A model generated the notes under the pieces. That model was given only the letters and a program-made list of their open reading frames with translations, made no database searches and was not told where the DNA came from. Of a stretch of 64,000 bases of DNA, positions 41,108 to 53,648 are shown piece after piece. How positions within the stretch are numbered: the first letter of the stretch is position 1; each line of letters opens with the position of its first letter. The stretch comes from Vicia villosa. Its lineage: Eukaryota > Streptophyta > Magnoliopsida > Fabales > Fabaceae. The stretch is from contig NC_081186.1 in assembly GCF_029867415.1 (NCBI RefSeq), positions 104,258,753 to 104,322,752 on the forward strand, given 5' to 3'. Both the position numbers and the translations under genes were made by a program.

Positions 41108-42182
41108 CAATTAGAATATTATTTCTAATTCTTTTTGTGATCGTAGAACACTTTAAAAATAATTTTAACAAATTTAGGATTATGTGGCTAATCCAAAACA
41201 GGTTAATATAATAAATATCACTAGACATAACAAGTAAATTGTATGAGAGTAAATTAAGACATAAAAGTAAATAAATTTTTATATGCAGTTACTTAGAAAA
41301 AAATATTATAAATCTGTTTTAATTTATGCACAAATTTATTTCAAAATAAAGTCAAGCATAATTAATCAATAAATCATATTTATATTTATATGAAGAAAAA
41401 CAATATAACTATCAGAATTTACCAAATAACTCTATGTAACCATAGCAAGTGATAAGGACATCGACACAGTTTCAATCCCAGGTTATTAAGAGTCAGTGTC
41501 ATTCGATGACTATTAAAGTAGTGAAATAATATCTTGAACTAGACCTAAGCCATATAGAATTAGGTTAAATAAATGCATAATTTTTCTTTAATTTGAGATA
41601 CATACTCCTTTTTCTCTATTCATTCGCATCTCAAATTCTCTTTCAATTTTAGATCCTACATCCTTTCTCTTATTGATTCATGCATATGCAATCTCTCTCA
41701 CCAAACATAGTCAAGAGAAGGGCCTAAATTAGCCAACTTTTTACAAATTTTGCTATGTTTTGATGTCTGGCTTATATTATTATTAACCAAATTTAAATTG
41801 AATTAACCAACTTCTTGTACTAGATAACCAACTTTATGTAGTACAAAATAACTTTCTATTTACGCTTTATTGACCAACTATTATTTATTCTTTAATACTC
41901 TCTCATCCCAAATTAAACGTCGTAAACATTTTACATGGATTAAGAAAATGTGATAAATAAAAGAGAATAATAATTTTACTATATCATCCTTATACTTTGT
42001 TTTGAAGTATATTAACTAATTTATTAAATTAAATCCTCTTTTTCATTGCATGATGAAGTTAAATAATTTTTTTCGTTATATAGTAATTATTTTCTATATT
42101 TCATTGATTAAAGTATGGTTGGAGATGTAAAAAGAAGAATGGTGGAAGAATGAGTGACAAATCATGGCAAATACATGTGCAC
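41108..42182. other. AT-rich intergenic sequence
   Basis: No gene or element recognised with confidence. Confidence 0.4.
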
Positions 42183-42830
42183 TAGGGGTATTCGCGGTGC
42201 AGGTTTTGAGGCAAAAAATTATACGAACCACAATAGAAAAATGTATGGTTCGGTTTGGTTCGGTTGACTTTTAAAAATTAAAACCGAGTCAAACTAATGC
42301 GGTTTGAGTTGATTTGATTTTTAAAAAAAAATGAATCATACATACACATATAAATGATAAGATAACGTTGTATTTAGTCATTTATGTGTTATCAGATTAA
42401 AAGAAAATTATCTTAATAGGCAACAATTTTTTTCATATACAAAAATAAGATTAGAGAAAAGTGAAATAAAAACATAAAATAATTGCATAAAAAATATTAA
42501 AAACATTATAATAAAATAGAAAAAACAGATGAGAATAATGATTAGAGAAGGTGAAAAAGAAAGAGCAAAAGAGATGAGAGATTAGAGAAAAATATGTGCA
42601 TTATGTTTGAGTTTGGGTTGGAACTGGGTTAAGTAAAGTTTGGATGGTAACATAATGCGATTTAGTTTGGTTTAGTTCAGTTTGTAAAATACAAACCACA
42701 AACCGAATCGGACCGAACGATTTTGTTTAAAAATGACCCAGACACATCTGAACTAAATACAATTTTTGGAATTTCGATTTAGTTTAGTTTGTGATTTTCT
42801 ATTAGGCTAGTTTAGTTTTGAACACCCCCA
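42183..42830. mobile_element. Non-autonomous hAT, GGTTCGGTT family (copy 1)
   Basis: Opens TAGGGGTATTCGCGGTGCAG and closes TTGAACACCCCCA, nearly the same ends as the intact copy at 43411-44288. Subterminal regions are dense in TTCGGTT and AACCGAA. Flanking 8-mers (ATGTGCAC and ATGTATAT) match only in part, so the target duplication has decayed or the end is slightly off. Confidence 0.82.
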
Positions 42831-43410
42831 ATGTATATTTTAAGTCGTTTATAATACTTCTAACATTATTTATTAATAAGTTAAGAGTATTGCAGATCAA
42901 ATATTTAAACCTTAATTAAGAATATTGTAACTATTAATAGTATTTTTTTAATTTTTTAATAATAATAAAGTAATGGTGAACTCAATATTACTTAAAAATA
43001 CGTAATTTAAATATGAAGAGTTATTAAGAAAATCAAAATATAGAAATGAAGAGTTATTACAAAAATCAATGATAGAATTATGAAGAGTAAAGAAACAAAT
43101 AATTTATTATTACTTTTAAAAAAAAGTAAGAAGAGTAAAGATAGAAAGAGAAAAGAAAAAAAATTATTATTATTATCAAAGAAAGAAGAGTAAATAAAGA
43201 CGGCGAGATGTAAGAAACTCATAAGAAAGTGAGAAGACGTTGAGAAGTGAAAATCACATGAGAAAGTGAAAAACACTTGAGGAAGTGGGAAGATGATGAG
43301 ATGTGAGAAATTGAGAAGAAGATGAAAAATGATAAATGCGTGAAGAAGTGCAAACTTGGCAAAATTACATGAAACTCCTCCCACGTTAATTTTTTTAAGG
43401 GTAAATATCA

Positions 43411-44288
43411 TAGGGGTGATCGCGGTGCAGTTTGGGCGGTTTTGACGAAAAAAATTATCCGAACCGCAAGAGAAAAAATCGTGCGGTTTGATTTGGTTCG
43501 GTTGGCTTTTAAAAAAAATTCGAACCAAACCAAACCAAACTAATGCGGTTTGGTTCGGTTCGGTTGGTTCGGTTTTTTACAAATATTATATTGAACAATA
43601 CATACATATAGATGACAACATAACTTTGTATTTAGACATTCATACACTATCAAATAACAACAAAACTCGTCATGTTTTGACAACAACTTTCTATTTAATA
43701 TGTAAAAATTAAATTAGACAAAAGTTAAATAATAAACATAAAATAATAGTATAAAACAATATAAAAATTACTAGAAATGAAACAAAAAAATAGAAGATAG
43801 GAGAGATTAGTGAAGGTGAAAAAGAAAAAACAAAAGAGTTGAGAGATTAGAGAAGAAGATGTGCGATAAAAATGAAACTGAAATAGGGAACATTTGCATA
43901 AAAATAAGAAGGTAAAAAAGAAAGAATATAAGAGAGTAGAGATTATAGAAAAAGAGGGAAGATGTATGTGGCAAAGAATGCGCGATAATACTATTAGAGA
44001 TTTGAAAAGATCGGAACTAAAATCATATGTGTAAGGATGAGAAAATTGTTCTTAATCATAAGGCTAAGGTATAATACATTTAAGTTTGGGTTGGATGTGA
44101 GTTAAGTAAAAGTTAGGTTGTAACATAATACGGTTTGATTCGGTTTGATTCGGTTTACAAAATACAAACCGCAAACCGAACCGTGCCGTTTTATTAAAAG
44201 ATGACCCAAACTAATCCGAACTAAATGCGGTTTTTTGCGGTTTGGTTTGCGGTTTTCTATTGGATAGGTTTAGTTTTGAGCACCCCTA
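43411..44288. mobile_element. Non-autonomous hAT, GGTTCGGTT family (copy 2)
   Basis: The ends TAGGGGTGATCGCGGTGCAG and GAGCACCCCTA are flanked by a perfect 8-bp duplication AAATATCA (43403-43410 and 44289-44296). Both subterminal regions carry clustered GGTTCGGTT / AACCGAACC motifs, a likely transposase-binding array. The interior is AT-rich with no transposase. An open frame on the minus strand across the left flank is not a gene. Confidence 0.94.
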
Positions 44289-44669
44289 AAATATCATGTT
44301 TCCTGGCCAAAAAGCGGCTGCAATCTCAAACTGAGACACGAATTCGCCACGTCGCTCACCCAGGATAGCGCCGCTATCGGTACTGCCATTAACAAAGAAC
44401 AAAAGACACTCATGAAAATAAAACAATACACAACATCATCCTGCTAAATGCTTATCCAAAAAACATCAGAACTGCAACCATTTTAAACCTCTTATTCCAT
44501 GTCCAACATGTTTCTCATTTTATTACGTTGTTGTTAACATAAACATGTAGAATATCATATGTTGCTCCATCTTTGCACAGGAAATGAAACTACAAAAACA
44601 TTTGATCTATTAATGTCAATCCAATACTACAAAGCCTTAAATATCTCCATAAAGCATAAAATCTAAATT

Positions 44670-47600
44670 TCAAATCACTCTTCTTGAATCTCGAGCAGAG
44701 GCAAGATGGTCCTACAAGCATGAAACAAAGTGATAATGTCATATGTTAATCCACCAAACAGCTAGACAGTTACATTAAGAGCAATCAATATAATGAAGCA
44801 AGGCAAAAGCCAAAGTGTCATTAACATATCAACTTCAGCTCTACCCAAAACACACTATATTCATTTCTTTTTAATTGTTATAACAGCCAACAATGTAGAC
44901 TGATACTATCTTAAACTTGTCCAGCGATATATTTAAATCCAAGTCCTTTCTAATTTGGTTTTAACTTGATTTATTATGAATTTCACTCAAGTTGCAAATA
45001 TTAACACTTAAAAGATTAGTTATAAAGTAGTTCACAAAGCAGTAAACTCAAACCAGGCCCATTAACAAAAACTAAACCAATGGAAGATACACATAAAAGC
45101 ATTTAGATTCGGACTTACCGAGATAAAATCAAATGCTTTTGTATTATCTTCTTTCTTTGAATTATTGATCATTGAGCTGGGAGTTTGAGATGCAAAATTT
45201 GGTTGAAATATGTCTGGTAAAGGGGTAGTTCCATTTGGTCCAACCATTTGAGCAATGCCATCATCTCGCATATTGACATTATTAAGGTGTTGGAAATTGG
45301 CCATTGTTGCCAGTAATTGCTGCTGAGCCAAGAGAGTACCCATGGCACCATAATTAAGAGGTTGAGAAGGATATGGTTGGTTTAACATAACACCAGGCTG
45401 CACATTATAAGGCAGATGCCCAGTGGGAAACATCGGGTTTACATTGAACCCAACTGGCTGAGATCCCAACATACCGCCATTGTCAGGGGTATGGTTGTTT
45501 AAACCTGAAAATAAAGATTCAGATTGCACCGCAGAAGATGTTCCTTTATGCTTCATAGTTGAGGTGTTTTCATCTATTGACAAACCACCCATTAAATCAC
45601 TAACAGACTCGTTATGATTTCCTTGCCTGGAACTGGAACCAAAAATGTCAAAAAGTTGAGGATCACTTTGAATCCCCTGCTTGTGACTCTCATAGTCACC
45701 CTGTTTATCTTCGCCAACTGTCATCCCCGAAAACAAATCATCGGCCTGTTCTTTTCGTTCACCTGTGTGAAATGATACATCCGCAAATGGGTCGTCATCA
45801 TTTTTCAGTTCATGACTAGCTCCAATAGAGTCGCTTATATCTCCAAATAAATCATCAACCAGAGGTGCGGATGATGTCAAATTCCCTATACTTTGTTCAT
45901 CTGTAATATTGGTTGTGTTGTCATTTGAATAGCCAGTGTCTATCAAGTCAGGCAATTCAGCAACAGCGGCACGCTCTGTCTTTACAGCCTTCTCTGAATT
46001 AATAGCAGAACTGTTTGGCTGGCCTCCACCTAGAAGGCTAAGAACCTGTCCATCAAGGGGCCAAGTGTTAAGTTAAATTACAAATATTTCTTAGACTTTT
46101 GCTGGTATTAACAAAGCAGTCTAAACTATTATTGTTAAAATGTTTAAAAAATTACAAAAATTAACTTAAATATTTGGTAATGTATACTAGACCCTGAAAA
46201 AGAACTGCAGTTACAAAGGTTTGAGATAATGAATAAATCCTCACCGGCGTCTATACTTCTATATTAATCACGAAGGATGTTCAGTACTCATAGTGTATCA
46301 AAGTGTATCCGTATCCAATATCTGATAGGGGTTGCAAAACTCCACAGGTTGCATAATAATGTATAAAAGATAAATAGTTCAGTTGGCCTATGCCACAGAT
46401 GGAGACCCAGAAGCATAAGTAGATAATATCGATAGACAAGAAGTTCAATACAAACTAGTGATGTACAGCACCAACCAAATTTTAAATATTCAAAATTTTC
46501 CCATCCTAGTTATAACCAGATTTTTCATTACTGCAACTGGAGGTAACTTATTTGCCAAAAGAGGGATTGATATGTGCGTAAAATGTGAGAATGAATAAGA
46601 TAATATTTTCAAGTAGTAATTGTTCACTCAAATTGACTATAAAGGTTACCTTTGTCGCCTTTTCCCTCAAAGAGGCTTGGGGAGATTCGGAACATTTCAG
46701 CACTACATCATTATTTTCAGCAAAGTAAGATGCCACGTATAAAAAATGTTCATCATCCTTCTTTCTGACGATGGACTCAAGAACACAAACAGCTTTCATG
46801 CGCACCTGAAAATATTACTCTTATAAGAAAATGCTTTCATTAGAAGCTTAAAAAAAAATTGCAGCAAGAACTTCTGATATTCTTGGTTTTCATAAGCACT
46901 ACATTTCATGCAAAATGACAAAATTTAACAAAAATGATAACTAAAATCTCCATTATTAAGGTATTCAGTTGTAAATTTACACGTGCCCATTAAAGATTAA
47001 GAGGTCTAATAATATAAAGGGAAAAAAAGATGTCGAGTGTCGACGCTTAAATTTAAATACAAGCCAACCGCATTTTGTAGTGAAACTGTTTTTTTACCAG
47101 AAAAGGGTAATGTAAAGTTCCGGCATATTAAGTTCCAGAATACTTGAAAAAGAAATTTAATATGCAAACTTTAAATACAAGCCAACCGCATTTTGTAGTG
47201 AAACTGTTTTTATACCAGAAAAGGGTAATGTAAAGTTCCGGCATATTAAGTTCCTGAATACTTGAAAAAGAAATTTAATCTGCAAACTTTAAATACTCAT
47301 TTAAATAAATAACTACATGTTTCCTAATTTTCATGTGTCGATTAATATTTTTGTAGAAATTTAAACATAGAAGACATGCCTGCCAAATAGGAGATTGGAG
47401 CTTTAGTTCAAGGGCATGGCCTAAAGCCAGGGCATCTAACTTTGCAGCCTCTGTTAGAAAAGCTTGAATGGCATCTCGAGAGGGTTGTAGGCGAACACCG
47501 CCCGAAGTTACAATTGTTTCCACCAACCTATCCTCTCTAGTCTTATTCTCTGAAGAATTTCCACTGGATTCACCATTTGAAATTTCCATCTTAGTTACTC

Positions 47601-49564
47601 TTGAATCCTGTTTCCAAGAACCACTGGATTGATTCTTTGGAATTCCAAAACTACTCTGAGTTTCACTGCGATATGCAACTGGTTCATATCTGTCACCATG
47701 TTCTGATTCGAAGGTCAACGACCTCTGAAGATTTGGACTCTTGTAGCTTCCATTTCCAGTTTCATTCTTCATTAGTGAATGTCCCTGTGTTAAGCTATGA
47801 AGTCCTTGCTTAATTGATGCACTTCCAATACCAACTACCTCACTAATAAAAGACTTCTTATCTTCAGATGGCACTTCATAGTTTGTATTCCCAAACCCTT
47901 GTATCCGCCGGTTAAGATCATGAGAAGGTGCGGCAGCCTTATGCTGATGATTACTATTATTATTATTATTATTATTATCTTCTGAAAACATTGCAGAGAC
48001 AGCCTCATTTGCAGTGTCCCGCACAGCTTTATTTAGTGCATCGCCTTTCAAAGGATCCGGCTGTCCCTTGTAGTGCAATAATTGACGAATTGCGACTGAA
48101 TGTCTCTGCATTTCCCTTCTGAACTCGGCACCAGACTTTCCAACAGCATATTTTATCAACCTTAATGCCTGCCAGCAATAATTTTACCCAAAAAAAGAAA
48201 GAAATAGCAAAACGAGTTAGACAAACAATGCAAACAAGATATGAATCGGTAGTACAATTTTCAACAATAAAATCCTTTTGGGTTAATAGTAGTTTGCCCC
48301 CCTGTAATATGAACGTGTTTCGGTTTACCCCCTCACCGTTGTCAAAGGCAGGTTTTGGCAATAGTTTTTTTAAAAAAACCGTTGTCAAAAGGTAGGGAGG
48401 GGGGAAAAGCAAAATTCGCTAACATTACAAGGGGGTGAACTACTATTAACCCAATCCTTTTTCATATCACCACTTTCAAACTTTATAGCTAGATAAAAAA
48501 TACAAGTATGGCTACTGGTTAGAGTTACAACCACTGCAATGAACTATGCAAATTCAAGGACAAGTGCAACAATTTTATTCAAACTTCAAGAGGGGTTCTT
48601 AAAGGATAACTTCATTACATTCCAAAATATCAAAGAGAAAGAGAACTATCACCTGACAATCTTACGCACCCCAGAATAACAGTAAATAAAGAGAGAAAAC
48701 ATCAAAAAGGAAACAAAAGCACGCAATTTCACATTCATGAACAACAAAAGTATAATGCATTCCCCATAAAGTTGATTCCAAAACATTCAAAACCACTACT
48801 AGTATATTTGGTTATGCAATGAAAAAAAATTGATTATGAGTAAATTGATTCTATAAAATTGATTCTGGTTGAAGATCATTCAAAACCAAACTTCTCAAAA
48901 TCATTCCAAAATAAATTCTATTCCTCTCGAATTGCTTATGGTTCTTCCAAAAGCTAAACCAAACATACACTTAGTGATTTTTACATTGAAATTTCCGGTT
49001 CAACTCACTTTTAGCCAGATTCAATACTACAAAATCAATTCACTCAGAATCAATTTTTCTTACCGCAGAACCAAACATACACTAAACTCAAAAGCTATAA
49101 ATTCTAACTTCCAACTTCAAGTAGAATCAATTTTGAAGGCAGAATCAATTCTACTTTAGAAATAACCAAACACCCCAAAATCATTCCAAAATCAATTCTA
49201 CACTTCTTTCACCTACGCATGCAATTAGCTAATTCAATATCTTCCAATAGTAGCATCAACAATTTCAGATGAGATCTAACTAGATCAAATTTCATGAATT
49301 AAAAAACAGAAACCAAAATTCAAAAAATAAAAAAATAAAAAAACGAAATTATTATACCTTCTGCTTTACAATGGGACTCTTGTGTTCCAATCGTTTCAAA
49401 ACAAAATCCGAAAGCTCCTTGACAATACTAACATGCGAAGACCGCAAAAGCTCGCAAATCTCTTCCAATTTGTAAACCGGCGCAACTTTATCTTCATCCG
49501 ACGTAGCTGAATCAATCAACCGCGACCTCCAGTACGATTCCACCGCTCTTCTACTCGTTTCCAT
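44670..49564 (-). CDS. MTV1: ENTH/VHS-domain adaptor, MTV1-like
   Basis: Five minus-strand exons, 49564-49358, 48168-47380, 46805-46650, 46045-45119 and 44711-44670, join in phase into about 706 residues. Residues 1-130 form the ENTH/VHS fold (ESYWRSRLIDSATSDEDKVA, LRLIKYAVGKSGAEFRREMQ). Further C-terminal lie an asparagine run (134-140) coded by an AAT repeat, a second helical region (about 300-385), and an acidic tail. The tail contains DDLFGD, DPFAD and DDLFSG motifs of the kind that bind clathrin and adaptor ears. Arabidopsis MTV1 acts at the trans-Golgi network in clathrin- and AP-4-linked sorting to the vacuole, and that role is inferred here. I used the ATG matching METSRRAVESYW; an in-frame ATG lies 7 codons upstream. 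Intron 2 appears to use a GC donor. The gene looks intact. Confidence 0.95.
47053..47288. repeat. 118-bp tandem duplication in MTV1-like intron 2
   Basis: Two adjacent copies (47053-47170, 47171-47288) share AAATACAAGCCAACCGCATT and GGTAATGTAAAGTTCCGGCA. They differ at only a few bases, so the duplication is recent. It lies about 90 bp from the GC donor of the same intron. Confidence 0.93.
48280..48452. mobile_element. Mutator-like MITE in MTV1-like intron 1
   Basis: The inverted ends GGGTTAATAGTAGTTTGCCC and ...GAACTACTATTAACCC flank 173 bp. A perfect 9-bp duplication AATCCTTTT lies at 48271-48279 and 48453-48461. A central complementary pair (TTTTTTTAAAAAAA) strengthens the hairpin. It is non-coding. 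Confidence 0.93.
48800..49190. repeat. MITE-like sequence rich in AATCAATT motifs
   Basis: About ten AATTGATT/AATCAATT motifs occur on both strands between TTTGGTTATGC (left) and ATAACCAAACA (right), which are inverted. This probably represents a foldback MITE in intron 1, but I could not find a target duplication. Confidence 0.5.
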
Positions 49565-50047
49565 TTTCCTTACAATTCGATCCAAAAAATTGAAACCCTA
49601 GCAGAAACGATTCCGATAAGAAATGCGGAAATTGAATCTTTCAAACCTACGATGATGCTATAATTGAAATCTAATCGAAACCGATCGGGGTGTGGTGAGA
49701 AGCAGTGAAACCTAGATGGGAAAATCGGGATTGGGAATTCGAAAATTGTCGAATTTTTGGGAATTGAATCGAATGGAATGAAAGGAGGGTGGAAAAGATC
49801 TGAGGGGGTGAGAATAGGGAAATTTTGAGATTTGGGATATTTGGGGAAGAAAGGTAATAATAAGAGTTCGTGGCAGAAAATCAGGAAGAAGGAGGAGCAG
49901 CCATGCCACGTCAGTCGTTGGAGTTGAAACACAAATATGTTCTCACTTGTATTCGTGTCTAACTAATTTAATTTTAAAAACAACTATAATTTTGATGTAT
50001 GAAAATGGTAAGTGTTATGAAATAGGCTTATAAATTTATTATTAAGG
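49565..50047 (-). other. 5' leader and promoter region of the MTV1-like gene
   Basis: Sequence upstream of the ATG on the minus strand is pyrimidine-rich (TTC, CCC runs), as in many plant leaders. No TATA box stands out. Reading frames here are fortuitous. The hAT element at 50056 begins less than 500 bp upstream of the start codon. Confidence 0.45.
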
Positions 50048-50576
50048 GAAATGAGTAGGGCTGTTATCGGTCCGGTTTGGTCCGGATAATTGATATCCCG
50101 CTTCATGGACCGAAAATTTATCCGGGTAAATCGGGACCGGTCCAACACAGTGATGGATAAAATGTTGGACCGAAACCGATCCAACAATTTCGGGTAACCG
50201 AAGACCGAACCGAATTAGATTTTTTTTAATAAAATAACCGAAATCGGACCGTTGTTGTTGGTCGGGTAACCGGACCACCCAATACACAAGAAAAAATTAA
50301 TGAAATTTCATGTTTATTTATGGGTTTTCAAACTGTACATGAAATGAAACTAATGATTTTACATATCAAATTAACAACCCAACAATATTTCATAATCACT
50401 TATATAATATACCAACTTATATAATATACCAAGACAAATGTTAATGTTTTGATAAGAGGCTACCAAAGATAATTGTATCCAAAATACATGATGTTTCAAA
50501 ATGATAAGTCAAAATAAACTCAAAAGATCATTACATTTCATAATGCCTCAGAACAATCTCATCATTGGCATTATAT

Positions 50577-53500
50577 TCAAGTTGCAGCAGCAGTAGATGA
50601 AACACCCAAATCTTCACCAAAATGATATGTCAAAGGTTCATCTTGTGGTTCCTCAAGCTACAACATAAATTTGAAAAGTATTTGTTAAAATAGAATAATA
50701 ATAAAAATGTATTAGTTAGAAATTCGAATTGAAAGAAGACATGAAAAATAAACTTACAATAGAAGAAGTGCACCCTTTCTTTATTCCATATTTCTCCTTC
50801 ACCCAATCACCTCCACAAACCACCATTTCAACTGTCTTAGTTTTCATAGAAGATCTTTTCGGATCAATAATCCTTTTCCCAGCACTAAAAGTTGCTTCTG
50901 AAGCAACAGTAGTAACTGGAACAGTTAGGATATCCTTTGCCAATTTACTAAGAACAGGATATTTGGCCTCATTTCCCATCCACCAAGTTAAAACATCAAA
51001 TTTAGCATTAGGGGGAACTTTCAAAGGAGGCTCCTCAAAATATAATTCAAGGTCAGTTTTGAAATTATTACCCACAACAGTTTCTAAAAACATTTCAAAG
51101 TTCCTCCTTCCCAATCCAGAAGTAGATCTTACTTCTGGAGATTCAGATGCAGCAGTAGAGGTAGTTGCATCATAGGTTCCATAGGAATCTTGATACAATT
51201 GGAAGAGGGTACTTAAATTTTCAGACAACTGTTGTTGATATGTATCCGATTGAGTGGGATTTGGATACAAAAAAGGGGTATACCCATTTGATGAAGATCA
51301 TCTTATACCTATTGCATAAAATAAAGTATAAGGTAACAACAATGGCCTCGGAATAATTCATTAGGAAAGGCAACATTAACAATTAATGACCTCAGAATTA
51401 TTGTTCATCATTGGCAGCATTAACAATTAATGAGGTAACAGAATAGGCCACAACCCCAACTAAAGTCACCAAGAGGTAACATAATAGGCCTCAGAATCTT
51501 GAATTATAATAATGCAGAATTGCAGATCAAGAAAATATGTCATCATAGGCACTATTAAACCACAACTAGCAAGGCAACTTAAATGAGAAAATAGGCACTA
51601 TTAAGTCACAACTCACTAATATGCATATCAACAAAACAATCCATCATAGGCCTCAGGTAATCATAATTCATACAATTCAAGAAAAGATTTCATCATAGGC
51701 ACTATTAAACCACAACCAGCAAGGCAACTTAAATGAGCGTATCAAGAACAGGATCCATCATATGCCTCAGGTAATCATAATTCATACAATTCAAGAAAAG
51801 ATTACATCATAGGCAGGCAGTAGGCACTATTAAACCACAACAGCAGCAAGGCAACTTAATAAGACACAATTAAGTCACAACTCACTATACATATCAATAA
51901 CAGGATACCAATCATGCATCAGATAATAATCATTCATATCAATATCAGAGAATAATAATCATGCCTCAGATAATAATCATACATCATAGGCTAAGATGTT
52001 CATACCTTGGATCAAGAACTGCACCAATCGAAATCAATGTATTAGACTCTGACCAATACTTGTCATATTTCAACTTCATTTCACTAGCAAGGGCCTGCAA
52101 CTGAGGATTATGTGAGATTCTTGAAGGATTATCAAGTAAAACCTTCACTCTGTAAAGCTCAGACAAAAACAGATTAGCAGTAGGGTAAGATGTGCCACTA
52201 ATAATTGATGTCACATCAGCAAAAACCTCCAAAAACTTGCAAATATCATGAACATCTTCCCAATCATTTGCATCAGGCAAAAAACTGAGAAATGCACCAT
52301 TTTCCTCAGCATATCTAGGCCACACTTCTCTGTAATGGTATGCAGTAGACAACATCAACCAAGTTGAGTTCCACCTAGTCTTTGTATCCAACACTTGCAT
52401 TCTGCCTTCAAGTTGCAACTCATCAACAATCTTTTTGAATGATTTGCATCTTGTTTCAGAATTGAGCAAGTATTTGACACCATTTCTTATCTTATCAACA
52501 GACACCTTAATCATATCAAGCCCATCCTGCACCAACAAATTTAAGATGTGTGCACAACACCTTACATGAAATAACTTACCATCTAAGGGTAAATTTCTCC
52601 TACCAGAATAATCCCTCTTCAACCTAGCAATGTAATTATCATTGGCACTAGCATTATCAACAGATATAGATGCTACCTTATCCCTTATTCCCCAATCATC
52701 CATTACCTTTATCAGTTCCCTGCACAAAACCTCTCCAGAATGTGGTGGTGGCACATTCTTAAAAGATAAAACTCTTTTATGAAGCTACCATTTTGAATCA
52801 ATGAAATGACCAGTCACAGTCATATAGCTTATCCTCTGTTCACCAGACCATCACAAGTCAGTGGTGAGACTGACCCTATTAATCAAAGCCATAGACCTTT
52901 TCATTTTAATTCTCTCAGCCTCATAAAATGTTTCACAATCAAACTTAACCTGTTGCATAGTAATATTTTTGTACCATGGATAAATCTCTTTTAGAAACTC
53001 ATTAAAAATAACACCATCCATAACAGAAAAAGGAAATTCATGACCTAGAATCATGTGTGCTGCAATTTCTCTAACCCTAGCATGATTATATGTCCAAGTA
53101 GCTAAACTAGGAGTATTATCACCTATGTTTAATCTAGACTGAGCAAACTCTTTCTCATTATTTCCTTTCAACCTTAACCTTCTCTGAATACAAGCATCTA
53201 AATGTTTCTTACCATTAGAGGTACTCTTCCACTTTGCATCATATGTGTAAAGCTTTCCACACCATCTGCACTTCCACTTCTTAATGCCATCTGGACCTAC
53301 AATCAGCACCATTTCAGAATGAACAGCTGATTTTTTGGGACGAGGAGCTCTACCATCAGCATTTCTCTGACTCTGGGAACTTTGAGCTTGGGCATCTTGA
53401 GGGGTTGAAGCATCAGTGTTTGTATTTGTAGTATTTTGAGTGGGGGTCTGAGTAGTAGTATTATCAGTGGGGTTGGTTTGAGTAGTTGTATCACTCGGAA

Positions 53501-53648
53501 CTGGAACCTCCATATCCATCATCTCACCAATCTCTAAATTACCTCCATCCGTTGTCTCCTCTTCCCCGATGTCACCAAGCAACAACTCAATATCAATAAG
53601 ATCATCCACCATTGTTGGAGGAGTCAATGATAAATCTTGAAACGACAT
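50577..53648 (-). pseudogene. BED-finger hAT transposase, disabled
   Basis: Exons on the minus strand: 53648-52006, about 51308-50758, and 50657-50577, each with GT-AG borders. Exon 1 carries an acidic, Thr/Gln-rich N-terminus, then a BED-type zinc finger (KWKCRWCGKLY ... GKKHLDAC), then the RNase-H-like DDE core (SISVDNASAND, HVRCCAHILNLLVQDGL, DTKTRWNSTWLML). Exon 2 ends with the dimerisation block (LTVPVTTVASEATFSAGKRI). Three lesions are visible. Two are in-frame stops in exon 1 at about 52847 (TGA where Trp is expected) and about 52785 (TAG where Gln is expected). The third is a frame change in a C/T homopolymer near 51275. Both stop changes are transitions of the kind caused by deamination of methylated cytosine. 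Otherwise the protein is nearly complete, which implies recent loss. Confidence 0.9.
51360..51983. repeat. Degenerate repeats in the hAT transposase intron
   Basis: Copies of a block containing CATCATAGGCACTATTAAAC, CACAACNAGCAAGGCAACTT and CCTCAGGTAATCATAATTCA recur four to five times in varied order. They lie within the first intron of the transposase gene. Confidence 0.8.

Noticed and set aside
43007..43528. 173-codon minus-strand open frame rich in Phe/Leu/Ser
   Set aside because: It crosses the left end of the hAT element at 43411 and arises from A/G-rich plus-strand DNA. It shows no domain or gene structure.
48869..49159. 96-codon plus-strand open frame
   Set aside because: It lies in intron 1 of the MTV1-like gene within a MITE-like repeat; the frame stays open because of the repeated AATCAATT motifs.
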